A DNA stretch of 64,000 nucleotides, from contig FOBR01000006.1 of the NCBI GenBank assembly GCA_900109895.1, forward strand, positions 206,380 to 270,379. Direction: 5' to 3'. Under the pieces are notes generated by a model. It had not been told where the DNA came from. It saw only the letters and a program-made list of their open reading frames with translations, and did no database searches. Positions within the stretch are counted from its first letter, which is position 1. Each line of letters starts with the position of its first letter. The translations under genes and the position numbers were made by a program. Positions 35,045 through 43,535 of the stretch are shown piece by piece. This stretch comes from a bacterium A37T11 (GTDB lineage: Bacteria > Bacteroidota > Bacteroidia > Sphingobacteriales > Sphingobacteriaceae).

Positions 35045-36505
35045 ATGAAACGGATAGTTAAAAAACACCTACTGTTTTCCACCCTTTGGCTCCTGTTGAT
35101 AACAGGAGCCCGGGCCGGAGAACGGCCCGCCGTTTTTTCGGGAAAACTAAAGGGCTATAAAGACAAAACCATCACTGTAACCTACCAGGAATACGCCCTG
35201 TTGGAACCGCCCAAAAAAGTAACTACACCTGTTGATGATGAAGGCCGCTTTACCTTAAAAATAACTATTAATAGTCCTGCTAGATTATTTCTAGAATTTA
35301 CCGTAACTCCGTTTAGCGAGGTCTACACCATCCCAAAAGCGGACGGTACAGACAGTACGGCCACTATGGAAGGATACGACAAGAAGCTGGCCTATTTTTA
35401 TCTCGTACCCGGAGGCCACCAATCGTTCAACCTGGACTTGGCCCATTTTGACAAAAGTCTGCAAATTAGCGGGCCGCTTAGCGATAATAGTGTGTACCTG
35501 AACCGGGAAGATGTTACCTTTAATCAATATAGAGACCGTGTTCTCAAAAACTACTACGGATATGTCTATTACCCTCCAGAAATCTACACTGCCTACGTTG
35601 AAAAACGGAAGCAGGAGCGCCTGGCTTTTCTGCAGGCATTTGAGAAAACACATCATTTAAGCCAGCATCTGGCCCACGTAAGCCGGCAGACCATACTGGA
35701 TGACGCCGCCGTGGCCCGAATTATCTATCCGGAAATGCGTGAAATGTATAGCAAAAAACCTTATAAAGCCCCAGACCGCTACTATCAATTTATGGACAGC
35801 GTGGAAGTGGATCTTTCCAAGACAGACAAAGGCATCGCTTATTTCTATTTTCTGAATACCTATTTAAAAAAAGCTTATGAACTAACCGGCACCGATGATG
35901 ATTACTTTGATTACATCACAGAAAAACTTTCCGGAAGGCCACTGTACGAATATCAGGCCTGGGCTCTGGGGAGCAACTTCAAGAAGAAGCTCTACGATCG
36001 ATTTGGCCCGAGCTGTCCTTACCCTGAACTGGCCAAACTCGTCAGGACCAAATACCAAAAAATGGAAGGCATGCTTGAAGGTAGTCCCGCTCCTGCTGTT
36101 GCCCTGAGCGATACCGCCGGCACACCACTGGCACTGTCCGATCTCAAAGGAACATACCTCTATCTGGATTTTTGGGCTACCTGGTGCGGACCCTGTGTAG
36201 CCGAGATTCCCCACCTAGAACAGCTACAACAAGATTATAAAGATAAAAACATTGTATTTGCCAGCATTTCTGTCGATAAAGAAAAAGACAAACAAAAGTG
36301 GAAAGATTTTGTGGCTCGCCACCATATGAAAGGCAAACAACTGTGGGTGGACGAAGCCAACAACAAAATTTTCAGCGGAAAGTTTAATATGACAGAGATC
36401 CCTCGATTTGTGTTACTCGACCCGGAGGGAAAAGTCGTAGACGCTAATACTCCCCGACCGTCAGATAAACGCATTCGGGCGCTTTTCGAAAAGGTGCTTA
36501 AGTAA
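35045..36505 (+). CDS. TlpA-like thioredoxin-fold protein, periplasmic or outer-membrane associated
   Basis: 486 aa from ATG 35045; an in-frame ATG at 34958 lies inside susD and lacks a signal. The signal peptide ends near TGARA. Residues 25-115 are a beta-rich DUF4369-like region (GKLKGYKDKTITVTYQEYAL); 120-340 is helical; and the last 140 residues are a TlpA/AhpC-type thioredoxin fold with the redox motif WATWCGPC and IPRFVLLDPEGKVVDA containing the cis-proline. It is probably a thiol-disulfide oxidoreductase for exported proteins. Such proteins often end SusCD operons without glycosidases, sometimes together with M16 peptidases, but none of those is present here. Confidence 0.9.
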   Translation: MKRIVKKHLLFSTLWLLLITGARAGERPAVFSGKLKGYKDKTITVTYQEYALLEPPKKVTTPVDDEGRFTLKITINSPARLFLEFTVTPFSEVYTIPKADGTDSTATMEGYDKKLAYFYLVPGGHQSFNLDLAHFDKSLQISGPLSDNSVYLNREDVTFNQYRDRVLKNYYGYVYYPPEIYTAYVEKRKQERLAFLQAFEKTHHLSQHLAHVSRQTILDDAAVARIIYPEMREMYSKKPYKAPDRYYQFMDSVEVDLSKTDKGIAYFYFLNTYLKKAYELTGTDDDYFDYITEKLSGRPLYEYQAWALGSNFKKKLYDRFGPSCPYPELAKLVRTKYQKMEGMLEGSPAPAVALSDTAGTPLALSDLKGTYLYLDFWATWCGPCVAEIPHLEQLQQDYKDKNIVFASISVDKEKDKQKWKDFVARHHMKGKQLWVDEANNKIFSGKFNMTEIPRFVLLDPEGKVVDANTPRPSDKRIRALFEKVLK

Positions 36506-36584
36506 TAAATCAGCTCATATTTGTTAGCTTATTAACCATCCCATTTATGCTTTTGTTACATTAACATGCAAGGATTGCTTTTTG

Positions 36585-36592
36585 TATATTTG
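36585..36592 (+). promoter_or_regulatory. Bacteroidetes -7 element for the uvrA2-like gene, close to the start codon
   Basis: TATATTTG matches TAnnTTTG and ends 8 nt before the ATG at 36601, leaving almost no leader. No -33 TTTG at the usual spacing was found. Confidence 0.45.
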
Positions 36593-36600
36593 CAATAGTT

Positions 36601-39072
36601 ATGGAGAAAAATGGGTTTGTTAGCGTACGTGGGGCACGTGAAAATAATTTGAAGAATGTAAGCCTTGAGATTCCCAGAAATGCATTGGTAGTTTTCACGG
36701 GCTTATCCGGATCCGGCAAATCATCTTTGGCATTTGGCACCCTTTTCGCCGAAGCCCAACGCCGCTACCTGGAGTCTGTTTCACCCTATGCGCGACGCCT
36801 ATTTAACCAGATGGCTATTCCTGAGGTGGACGAGATTGAAGGTTTGCCGCCAGCTGTTGCGTTGCAGCAACAGCGTGGCGGAACCAGCACGCGTTCATCC
36901 GTAGGCAGTGTGACCACGCTGTCCAATCTATTACGTATGCTTTATTCCAGAGCAGGCGATTATCCAAAAGGGCAGGGTATCATCTATGCGGAAGCATTTT
37001 CGCCAAATACGCCTGAAGGTGCTTGCCCCAAGTGTCATGGATTAGGCAGAGTTTATGAGGTCACTGAAAAATCGATGGTTCCAGACGATACCCTGACCAT
37101 TCGGGAACGGGCCATAGCTGCATGGCCAAGTGCCTGGCAAGGACAAAATCTACGTGAAATATTGATGACGCTGGGTTATGATGTAGACAAACCCTGGAAA
37201 GACCTATCTAAAAAAGATCGCGATTGGATCTTATTCACCGATGAGCAACCCGTGGTGCCCGTTTATTCGGGCTTCAATGCTTTGCAGGTAAAGGAGGCGC
37301 TCAAACGACGGATGGAACCCAGCTATATGGGCACTTTCACCGGTGCACGACGCTACGTGATGCATACCTTTGCCAATACGCAAAGCCAACTGATGAAAAA
37401 AAGGGTCTCGCAATATATGCTGAGCATGGAGTGCCCAACATGCCATGGCAAGCGGCTGCAACAAGCATCCCTTTCCATTAAGTTTGCTGGACTGGATATT
37501 GCCGAAATGGCCAAACTTCCCTTAGAAGGGCTCTCCAAAATACTTACACCTTATACAAAAGGTGGCAAATCGGTCTCTCAGATCATTACCCAGGATATTC
37601 AGAGCCGCCTTGAGGTATTGCTCGATCTTGGATTAGGATACCTCAGCCTTGATAGAAGTACCCCTACCCTATCTCCGGGAGAATTACAACGACTTAGGCT
37701 CGCCACACAAGTAAGATCAAACCTTTTTGGTGTTGTTTATGTCTTGGATGAACCTTCTGCAGGGTTGCATCCTGCTGATACCGAAGCACTGCTCCGGGCC
37801 TTAGACAGGCTTAAGGCTTCGGGAAATTCGCTCTTTGTGGTAGAACATGAGCTAGACGTCATTAGGCATGCAGACTGGATCGTTGATGTTGGGCCTGCTG
37901 CAGGCGAAGAGGGTGGCCAGATCTTATATAGTGGGCCTTTAAAAGGACTAAACCAGGTGGAGGGATCTGTCACTCAACAATATTTGCATACCAGTAGCCA
38001 GGTGGTCAGTTCAAGGCAGCGGAAACCTGCTGGTTGGTTAACCCTGGAAAACATTAGTAGGAATAATTTAAATGCACTCGACGTTCAGTTTCCTTTAGGC
38101 ATCATGACCAGTGTGACCGGTGTTTCCGGATCTGGCAAAAGTAGCTTGGTAAGCCAAATAGTCGTGGAGCTCGTAGCTGGGCAACTGGGGCAAACCCTGA
38201 TTGCAGAAACATCCGAAGATCCTCCCGGACTGGAACAAGAAACCGTGGAGACCACCAGTGGCAGCATCACTGCGGGTCTGGATGCCATCAAACGCTTGGT
38301 AGTGGTCGATCAAAAACCAATTGGACGCACACCCAGGTCAAACCTGGCTACCTATACCGGATTGTTTGACTTAGTGCGCAAGCTTTTTGCTGCCACACCT
38401 GAGGCTAAGAAACGACGCTATGACCCTGGACAATTTTCGTTCAATGTGTCCAAAGGGCGTTGCCCGCATTGCGAAGGGGAAGGGTTTGTGATGGTGGAAC
38501 TCTTGTTCTTGCCCAGCGTTTACAGCCCCTGCCCTACCTGCCACGGCACGCGCTATAATGAGAAAACATTGGAGATACAATACCAGGGTAAAAACATCGC
38601 AGAGGTATTGGCGCTCACCGTGGATGGCGCTTGGGCATTCTTTGCAGATACCCCCACCATTCGCCGAAGCCTCGATGTATTGCGACAGGTTGGACTGGGT
38701 TATCTTAGGCTCGGGCAGCCTGCTACCGAACTCTCTGGAGGCGAGGCACAGCGCATCAAGCTGGCTACTGAGCTGCAACGGGTACAGCACGGGCAAAGTT
38801 TATATGTATTGGATGAACCGACTACCGGACTGCACCCCTTTGATGTCGAGAAATTATTGATTCAACTGCAAACACTTGTTGATCAAGGAAATACGGTGAT
38901 ACTGGTAGAGCATGACATGCATGTTATTGCAGCTAGCGACTGGGTGATCGACATGGGTCCGGGTGCTGGCGTTCAAGGAGGACAGGTTGTCGCTCAAGGT
39001 ACACCCGCAGCGGTAGCCCTCTCGGCAAAGAGCCGGACGGCCCCTTTTCTTAAGAAATACGTGCAAAGATGA
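36601..39072 (+). CDS. UvrA2-like excinuclease ATPase lacking the UvrB-binding domain
   Basis: 823 aa, about 120 shorter than housekeeping UvrA. Two ABC modules are seen: Walker A FTGLSGSGKSSLAF (about 32-45) with signature TLSPGELQRLRLATQ and Walker B VVYVLDEPSAGLHP, then Walker A GVSGSGKSSLVSQIV with signature ELSGGEAQRIKLAT and SLYVLDEPTTGLHP. Zinc-finger cysteines appear in CPKCHGLG, CPTCHGKR, CPHCEGEG and CPTCHGTR. The chain runs from LLRMLYSRAGDYP directly to the FSPNTPEGACPKCHG finger, so the usual UvrB-binding insertion is absent, as in UvrA2/DrrC proteins. These have been linked to drug or DNA-damage tolerance rather than classical repair. The stop overlaps the next start by 4 nt. 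Confidence 0.9.
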   Translation: MEKNGFVSVRGARENNLKNVSLEIPRNALVVFTGLSGSGKSSLAFGTLFAEAQRRYLESVSPYARRLFNQMAIPEVDEIEGLPPAVALQQQRGGTSTRSSVGSVTTLSNLLRMLYSRAGDYPKGQGIIYAEAFSPNTPEGACPKCHGLGRVYEVTEKSMVPDDTLTIRERAIAAWPSAWQGQNLREILMTLGYDVDKPWKDLSKKDRDWILFTDEQPVVPVYSGFNALQVKEALKRRMEPSYMGTFTGARRYVMHTFANTQSQLMKKRVSQYMLSMECPTCHGKRLQQASLSIKFAGLDIAEMAKLPLEGLSKILTPYTKGGKSVSQIITQDIQSRLEVLLDLGLGYLSLDRSTPTLSPGELQRLRLATQVRSNLFGVVYVLDEPSAGLHPADTEALLRALDRLKASGNSLFVVEHELDVIRHADWIVDVGPAAGEEGGQILYSGPLKGLNQVEGSVTQQYLHTSSQVVSSRQRKPAGWLTLENISRNNLNALDVQFPLGIMTSVTGVSGSGKSSLVSQIVVELVAGQLGQTLIAETSEDPPGLEQETVETTSGSITAGLDAIKRLVVVDQKPIGRTPRSNLATYTGLFDLVRKLFAATPEAKKRRYDPGQFSFNVSKGRCPHCEGEGFVMVELLFLPSVYSPCPTCHGTRYNEKTLEIQYQGKNIAEVLALTVDGAWAFFADTPTIRRSLDVLRQVGLGYLRLGQPATELSGGEAQRIKLATELQRVQHGQSLYVLDEPTTGLHPFDVEKLLIQLQTLVDQGNTVILVEHDMHVIAASDWVIDMGPGAGVQGGQVVAQGTPAAVALSAKSRTAPFLKKYVQR

Positions 39073-39974
39073 ACAACAAAAACAAGACTCCAACGACGGC
39101 GATCTATACGGCCTTTGGCGCCAATGTGGCCATTGCCATCGTCAAGTTGACCGCCGCAGGCATCACCGGCAGCTCTGCTATGGCCTCTGAGGGGATTCAT
39201 TCATTGGTTGATACGAGCAACGAAATCCTATTGTTGTTGGGCATCCGCAAAAGTCAAAAAAAACCAGATGCCAAGCGGCCTTTCGGTTATGCAAAGGAAA
39301 TTTATTTTTGGGCATTTGTGGTATCGCTGTTATTTTTTGCCCTCGGCGGAGGGATGTCCATTTATGAAGGCATTCAGCACATGCGGCATCCGGAATCGAT
39401 GGAAAAACCTATTTGGAACTATGCAGTCCTTGGTTTTGCCTTTATTTTTGATGGCATTTCTTTGATCACAGCGTGGAAGCAATTTCGTGTCGAGCGGGGT
39501 AAAACCCCGTTTTGGAGAGCGGTCAAAGACAGCAAAGACCCATCCACTTTTGTGGTATTGTTTGAAGATGCAGCAGATGTAATCGGTATTCTAATTGCAT
39601 TTTTCGGGATCCTGCTTAGCCAATTACTGCATAACCCCCTATTGGACGGTATTGCATCGGTGCTTATTGGGCTGTTGCTTACCAGTGTCGCCATCATTCT
39701 TGTGCGTGAAAGCCGCAGCCTGCTCATGGGCGAAAGTGCTTCTGCTGAGGAACTCACTGAGGTGACTGCCATCGCTCTGAGTCATCCCGAGGTACAACAA
39801 GTCGCTGCCCCTATGACCATGTACCTAGGGCCCCAAGAAGTAATACTTATCCTGAAGATCCATTTTGCAGATGGTCTGGACAGTCAGAATCTATCTACGC
39901 TCATTCACGATATCCGTGAACAGGTCCAACAAAAATACCCACAATATAAGCAGTTGTTTATAGAGCCGGTTTAA
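39069..39974 (+). CDS. Cation diffusion facilitator (CDF) family transporter
   Basis: 301 aa. MNNKNKTPTTAIYTAFGANV begins the first membrane helix; SAMASEGIHSLVDTSNEILLL carries the helix-II metal site of the family in a modified form (EGIHSLVDTS, where Zn-CDFs have HSxxD). KRPFGYAKEIYFWAFVVSLL and a second VVLFEDAADVIGILIAFFGI pair the helix-V site. The C-terminal cytoplasmic domain includes VQQVAAPMTMYLGPQEVILI. It exports divalent metal ions (Zn, Fe or Mn) by proton exchange. The ATGA overlap with the uvrA2-like gene indicates translational coupling. The ion cannot be assigned by eye. Confidence 0.9.
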   Translation: MNNKNKTPTTAIYTAFGANVAIAIVKLTAAGITGSSAMASEGIHSLVDTSNEILLLLGIRKSQKKPDAKRPFGYAKEIYFWAFVVSLLFFALGGGMSIYEGIQHMRHPESMEKPIWNYAVLGFAFIFDGISLITAWKQFRVERGKTPFWRAVKDSKDPSTFVVLFEDAADVIGILIAFFGILLSQLLHNPLLDGIASVLIGLLLTSVAIILVRESRSLLMGESASAEELTEVTAIALSHPEVQQVAAPMTMYLGPQEVILILKIHFADGLDSQNLSTLIHDIREQVQQKYPQYKQLFIEPV

Positions 39975-39979
39975 AAGTT

Positions 39980-40011
39980 AAAGGCAGATTCCTTATGAGG
40001 AACCTGCCTTT
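39980..40011. terminator. Bidirectional terminator between the CDF gene and the GxGYxYP gene
   Basis: AAAGGCAGATTCCT (39980-39993) pairs with AGGAACCTGCCTTT (39998-40011) with one mismatch and a 4-nt loop. It lies between two converging genes and has T-rich flanks on both sides. Confidence 0.7.
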
Positions 40012-40031
40012 TCACTTAACCATAACCTTTT

Positions 40032-42103
40032 TTATTTGGATGGGGGAAGGTAATGCTCTTCAAAATTCGACTTGCCTGCCGCTAACTTTAAAAACACGTC
40101 CAGTGAAACTACTTCTTTTTCACCTTTTACCTTATCCAATATTCGCTTTACCCGATCTATATCATTCCACTCCCGTATATGCAAAGCCAGAAAATAGGGC
40201 TTTTTGCTATTGATGGCAATAAGTTCATTTAGATCATCAACCGCATCTTTCTCTGGCTTAGACTCATCCAAATAGTAATCGTAAGAAATAAACGGTTTGC
40301 CTTTTACTTCCCCAAAAGTATAAGAAGGTGCATACCCATTGAGTATTCCAAGCATATCTGGCATGGCAGTAAAATATTTTTCCACTAGTTTTCGTGGCAA
40401 GTCATTATTTCCTGTCCCTGAACTTCCTTCTGAATAGTCCATGGTCTCAAACACATTCAGGTCAAGTTTTTTACACAAGGTATCCGCAATATGCATAAGT
40501 GGTGAGAATAAGGAATCGGGTATTGCCTTAGGATACATATATCCAGGGCCTGATAACGAACCAAAGAAATAATCGTTTGGAGTGGCGTTCTCATAGTAAT
40601 ATTGCAATAACACGGGTGCCATCCAATACCAGTTGATCGTCACTTCCCAAGCATATGGGATAGATCCCCGCTGTGGGCTGTTCCAGGAGCCAAGCCCAAG
40701 TCCATCTGTTTGTACACAGGCAATATAAACTTTCTTCTCTGGCACATACGATTTATCTTGACGACTTGATGATTGTTTTTAAATGTAAAATCGGCCGATG
40801 GCGGAGTTTTACTTGTAAAACTTAGGTTAGGAAAGGTATTCAATCCTTCTACCCGCAAACCGTGTTTTGATGCCAAAGTCACGTAATTCCGTTCGAGATC
40901 TTTTCCATAACTATGCCAGCCCATGACCAAGGCAAAGCGGTTCATTATACCCATGAGCGAATCAGCAAGTTTATATTCCTGCGTATCTTTAGGTGCCGTA
41001 GAAAGATCAGCGAAAAATGCATGCTTGGCTATTCCAAAATCGGCAATGCCCGGCATGATCTGATCACCATCCGCTCCCCCCATCCAAACGATAAAGTCTT
41101 TGCTACAGCTATCGCCATAAGTATGGAAAGCCCAACGAAAGATTTCCTCGTCTGACTTGCCAATAAATTGTCCACCAAAATCCTTAACCAAAGGCAGGTG
41201 ATACGATTCCATCAAAGGTATCATATCGGGTGTAACCACTACAGCCTGTTCTAGCCCTGCTAAAGTAAAAGCTACACATAACGATGCCCTGGATTGCTCA
41301 TCCCAAATGATGTATCCTTTAAGCTCAGCAGAAAAAAGATCCAATGCTTTTTTAACAGTTTCTATGGGCAGAAAATGATAATCTAACCGGCGCTCATAAA
41401 AACCTTGTAAGGAATTGGTTTCTTTATACTCCCAATCCTTGGGATATTCCAAATAGAGCTTTGCTGCTGAACTATTTACTACTCCTTGTAAGCTTACAAA
41501 AAACGCATTCTCCGGAACCCCTTCCTTTAGGTTCCAATTGTTCTTCATTTGATGTACATAGGCCAATTTGCTACCAACCTTACGAAATACATAGTTAACA
41601 GGTGCAGACCTGTCACTGCGAAAATGATTGACTGTTAAAGACTGCCCATCGGCCGATAAGGCATAAACGTCCTTACATGTCATCCAACTTTTTCCTTGGG
41701 ACGACCTTATTTCATAACGTGTTCGTATTTCAAAATGACCGGCATATGCTCCTGATAGGAACGATGCCTTGCCTGTGGAGCCTGGGATATAAGAGATGCC
41801 CATAAAATTCTCGTAGGGCCATACCCGGTCTTTAATTAAATAAGTTTGCTCATGCCCATTTAAGGGTAAGGTATAGGCATCTATGTGGGGTGATGAAGAC
41901 AACCATTTCCAAGATACTCCTAATGAATCTTTATCTTGATTTAAATTTAGCTCACATCCGGAAAAGTAAGAAAGGAACGTACTTGAATCTTTTACTAAAG
42001 ACCAGTTTCCTGTTAAATTTTTAGCCATAAGTTGGGCCAACAATCGGTTTCCCATGCAATTTACCAGCAGGAAACCAATCAAAAAAACTCTTTTTATCAT
42101 CAT
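40032..42103 (-). pseudogene. GxGYxYP-family putative glycosidase, split by a 1-nt frameshift
   Basis: Two frames together make one protein. The first (42103 to about 40765) has a signal peptide (MMIKRVFLIGFLLVNCMGNR) and the N-terminal domain up to DFTFKNNHQVVK. The second continues with DKSYVPEKKVYIACVQTDG, the family signature GPGYMYP, then LNVFETMDYSEGSSGTGN and SYDYYL, and stops at 40032. The 2072-nt span is one base short of 691 codons, and the frame change falls near 40750-40765 (CAAGATAAATCG on the coding strand). No slippery heptamer is visible, so a deletion or sequencing error is likelier than programmed shifting. The gene overlaps susD by 4 nt and is the only putative enzyme of this PUL. 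The family has been proposed to act on glycans, but the activity is not established. Confidence 0.8.
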
Positions 42104-43518
42104 TCGGCGTAACTTGGGTTTTGTGCAATATTCTTATTAGCATCCCGCTCAGTTTTTGGGATCGGGCCAATACGACGGTAGTCAGTAAATGGTAATTCCA
42201 TGACCGAATAGTTTCCACCACTACGGTTTACATCTTGCTTAAGCCTATTTAGGTCGAAATAACGATCACCCTCAAAAGCGAGTTCCTTACGCCGTTCCGT
42301 TAAGATGTCATTCAACAGGGAATTTCCTGAAGAATTGTAGGTATGAGCTGCATCCCGCTCAGTCATGAATTCATTCAATACCGTGCGAGCTTGGGAATCA
42401 TTGCCTAAGCGGTTATAGCATTCGGCCGTTATTAAATAAACATCCGACAGGCGCAAGACTTTTTTGTTATCAAAATCGCCTGTGTAATTCTGGTACTTTT
42501 CAATCAGCACCGCCTTTGTTTCCCCTTGTTGCCTCACCCCTTGTTTAAACAAAACCTGTCGCGCGTCGCCACTTCCAAACAAAGCATACAAACCATCACT
42601 GGCCAATAAGTCTCCAGCACTGTTTTGATTATAGATGCAAGCTATTTCGTTAAAAGAAATATTCTGCACAGCATTGGCATCCACCTCAAACAAAGTCTCC
42701 CGCTTTATATTAGCTCCATTGTAGGTCGGATTTGCCCAATATGCTGGCAGGTCGGCCGCCTTTAATAAAGAAAAACCGCTATTAGTCAACACATCTTTAG
42801 CTAGGTCTAATGCTTTCTGGTATTCCCCCATATATAGATATACTTTTGCCTGGAGACCCTTGGCTGCATACACAGAAAAGCGGGCCGAATTTTGATAAGG
42901 TGACTGGAGAGACACTGCCATATCTAAATCTTTAATGATCTGGGCATACACATCTGCTACAGGGCTCCTTGATGGTTTTAGATCCGGATTATAGGTCAGC
43001 ACAATGGGCACACCAGCTGAGGATGGGTCTTCTGTATAAGGCCTGGAAAAGATCCTGACCAGGTTAAAATACATTAGCGCCCTTAAAGCATAAGCCTCCC
43101 CTTTATATGGATCCACATCTGCTTCGTCTATAGGAGCATTGATAATGTTATTAACGCGTAATATGGTGTTATATGCCACACTCCACATACCTGTAAAGTC
43201 ACCGTCATTGGGAAATACATTGTAATTATCAAAAGACACGTACTTACCAGAGTTTTTAATGGATGTGTAAACATTGTCTGCATACAAATCTCCAAAAACC
43301 ATCAGTGTTCTTCCATAAAGACTCACATCCCTTAGACCTGCATAGGCCCCATTCAGGGCAATGGTGATGTCCGCTTTACTATCTAACGCATCAGCCGGAG
43401 TGACCGATGTGTACGGTTTCTGATCCAGAAAACTTTTTGAACAGGCAACCATGCCCAGGCAAATACTTAAAAGAAGTAAACCTTTGGTTGCGTTTAGAAA
43501 AAAATATTTTAAATACAT
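42100..43518 (-). CDS. SusD/RagB family lipoprotein
   Basis: 472 aa. The signal contains LLLSICLGMVACSKSFLDQK (lipobox VAC). The SusD pattern is complete: YKGEAYALRALMYFNLVRIF, LQAKVYLYMGEYQKALDLAK, LRLSDVYLITAECYNRLGND and ERRKELAFEGDRYFDLNRLK, ending in AQNPSYAE. It is 17 nt downstream of its SusC partner and its stop overlaps the start of the GxGYxYP gene, so all three are co-translated from one mRNA. Confidence 0.95.
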   Translation of the reverse strand: MYLKYFFLNATKGLLLLSICLGMVACSKSFLDQKPYTSVTPADALDSKADITIALNGAYAGLRDVSLYGRTLMVFGDLYADNVYTSIKNSGKYVSFDNYNVFPNDGDFTGMWSVAYNTILRVNNIINAPIDEADVDPYKGEAYALRALMYFNLVRIFSRPYTEDPSSAGVPIVLTYNPDLKPSRSPVADVYAQIIKDLDMAVSLQSPYQNSARFSVYAAKGLQAKVYLYMGEYQKALDLAKDVLTNSGFSLLKAADLPAYWANPTYNGANIKRETLFEVDANAVQNISFNEIACIYNQNSAGDLLASDGLYALFGSGDARQVLFKQGVRQQGETKAVLIEKYQNYTGDFDNKKVLRLSDVYLITAECYNRLGNDSQARTVLNEFMTERDAAHTYNSSGNSLLNDILTERRKELAFEGDRYFDLNRLKQDVNRSGGNYSVMELPFTDYRRIGPIPKTERDANKNIAQNPSYAE

Positions 43519-43535
43519 ATCTCAACCGCTATTTG

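Noticed and set aside
40640..40770. Programmed ribosomal frameshift in the GxGYxYP gene
   Set aside because: No X XXY YYZ slippery heptamer at the junction and no obvious stimulatory structure; a single-base loss explains the length exactly.
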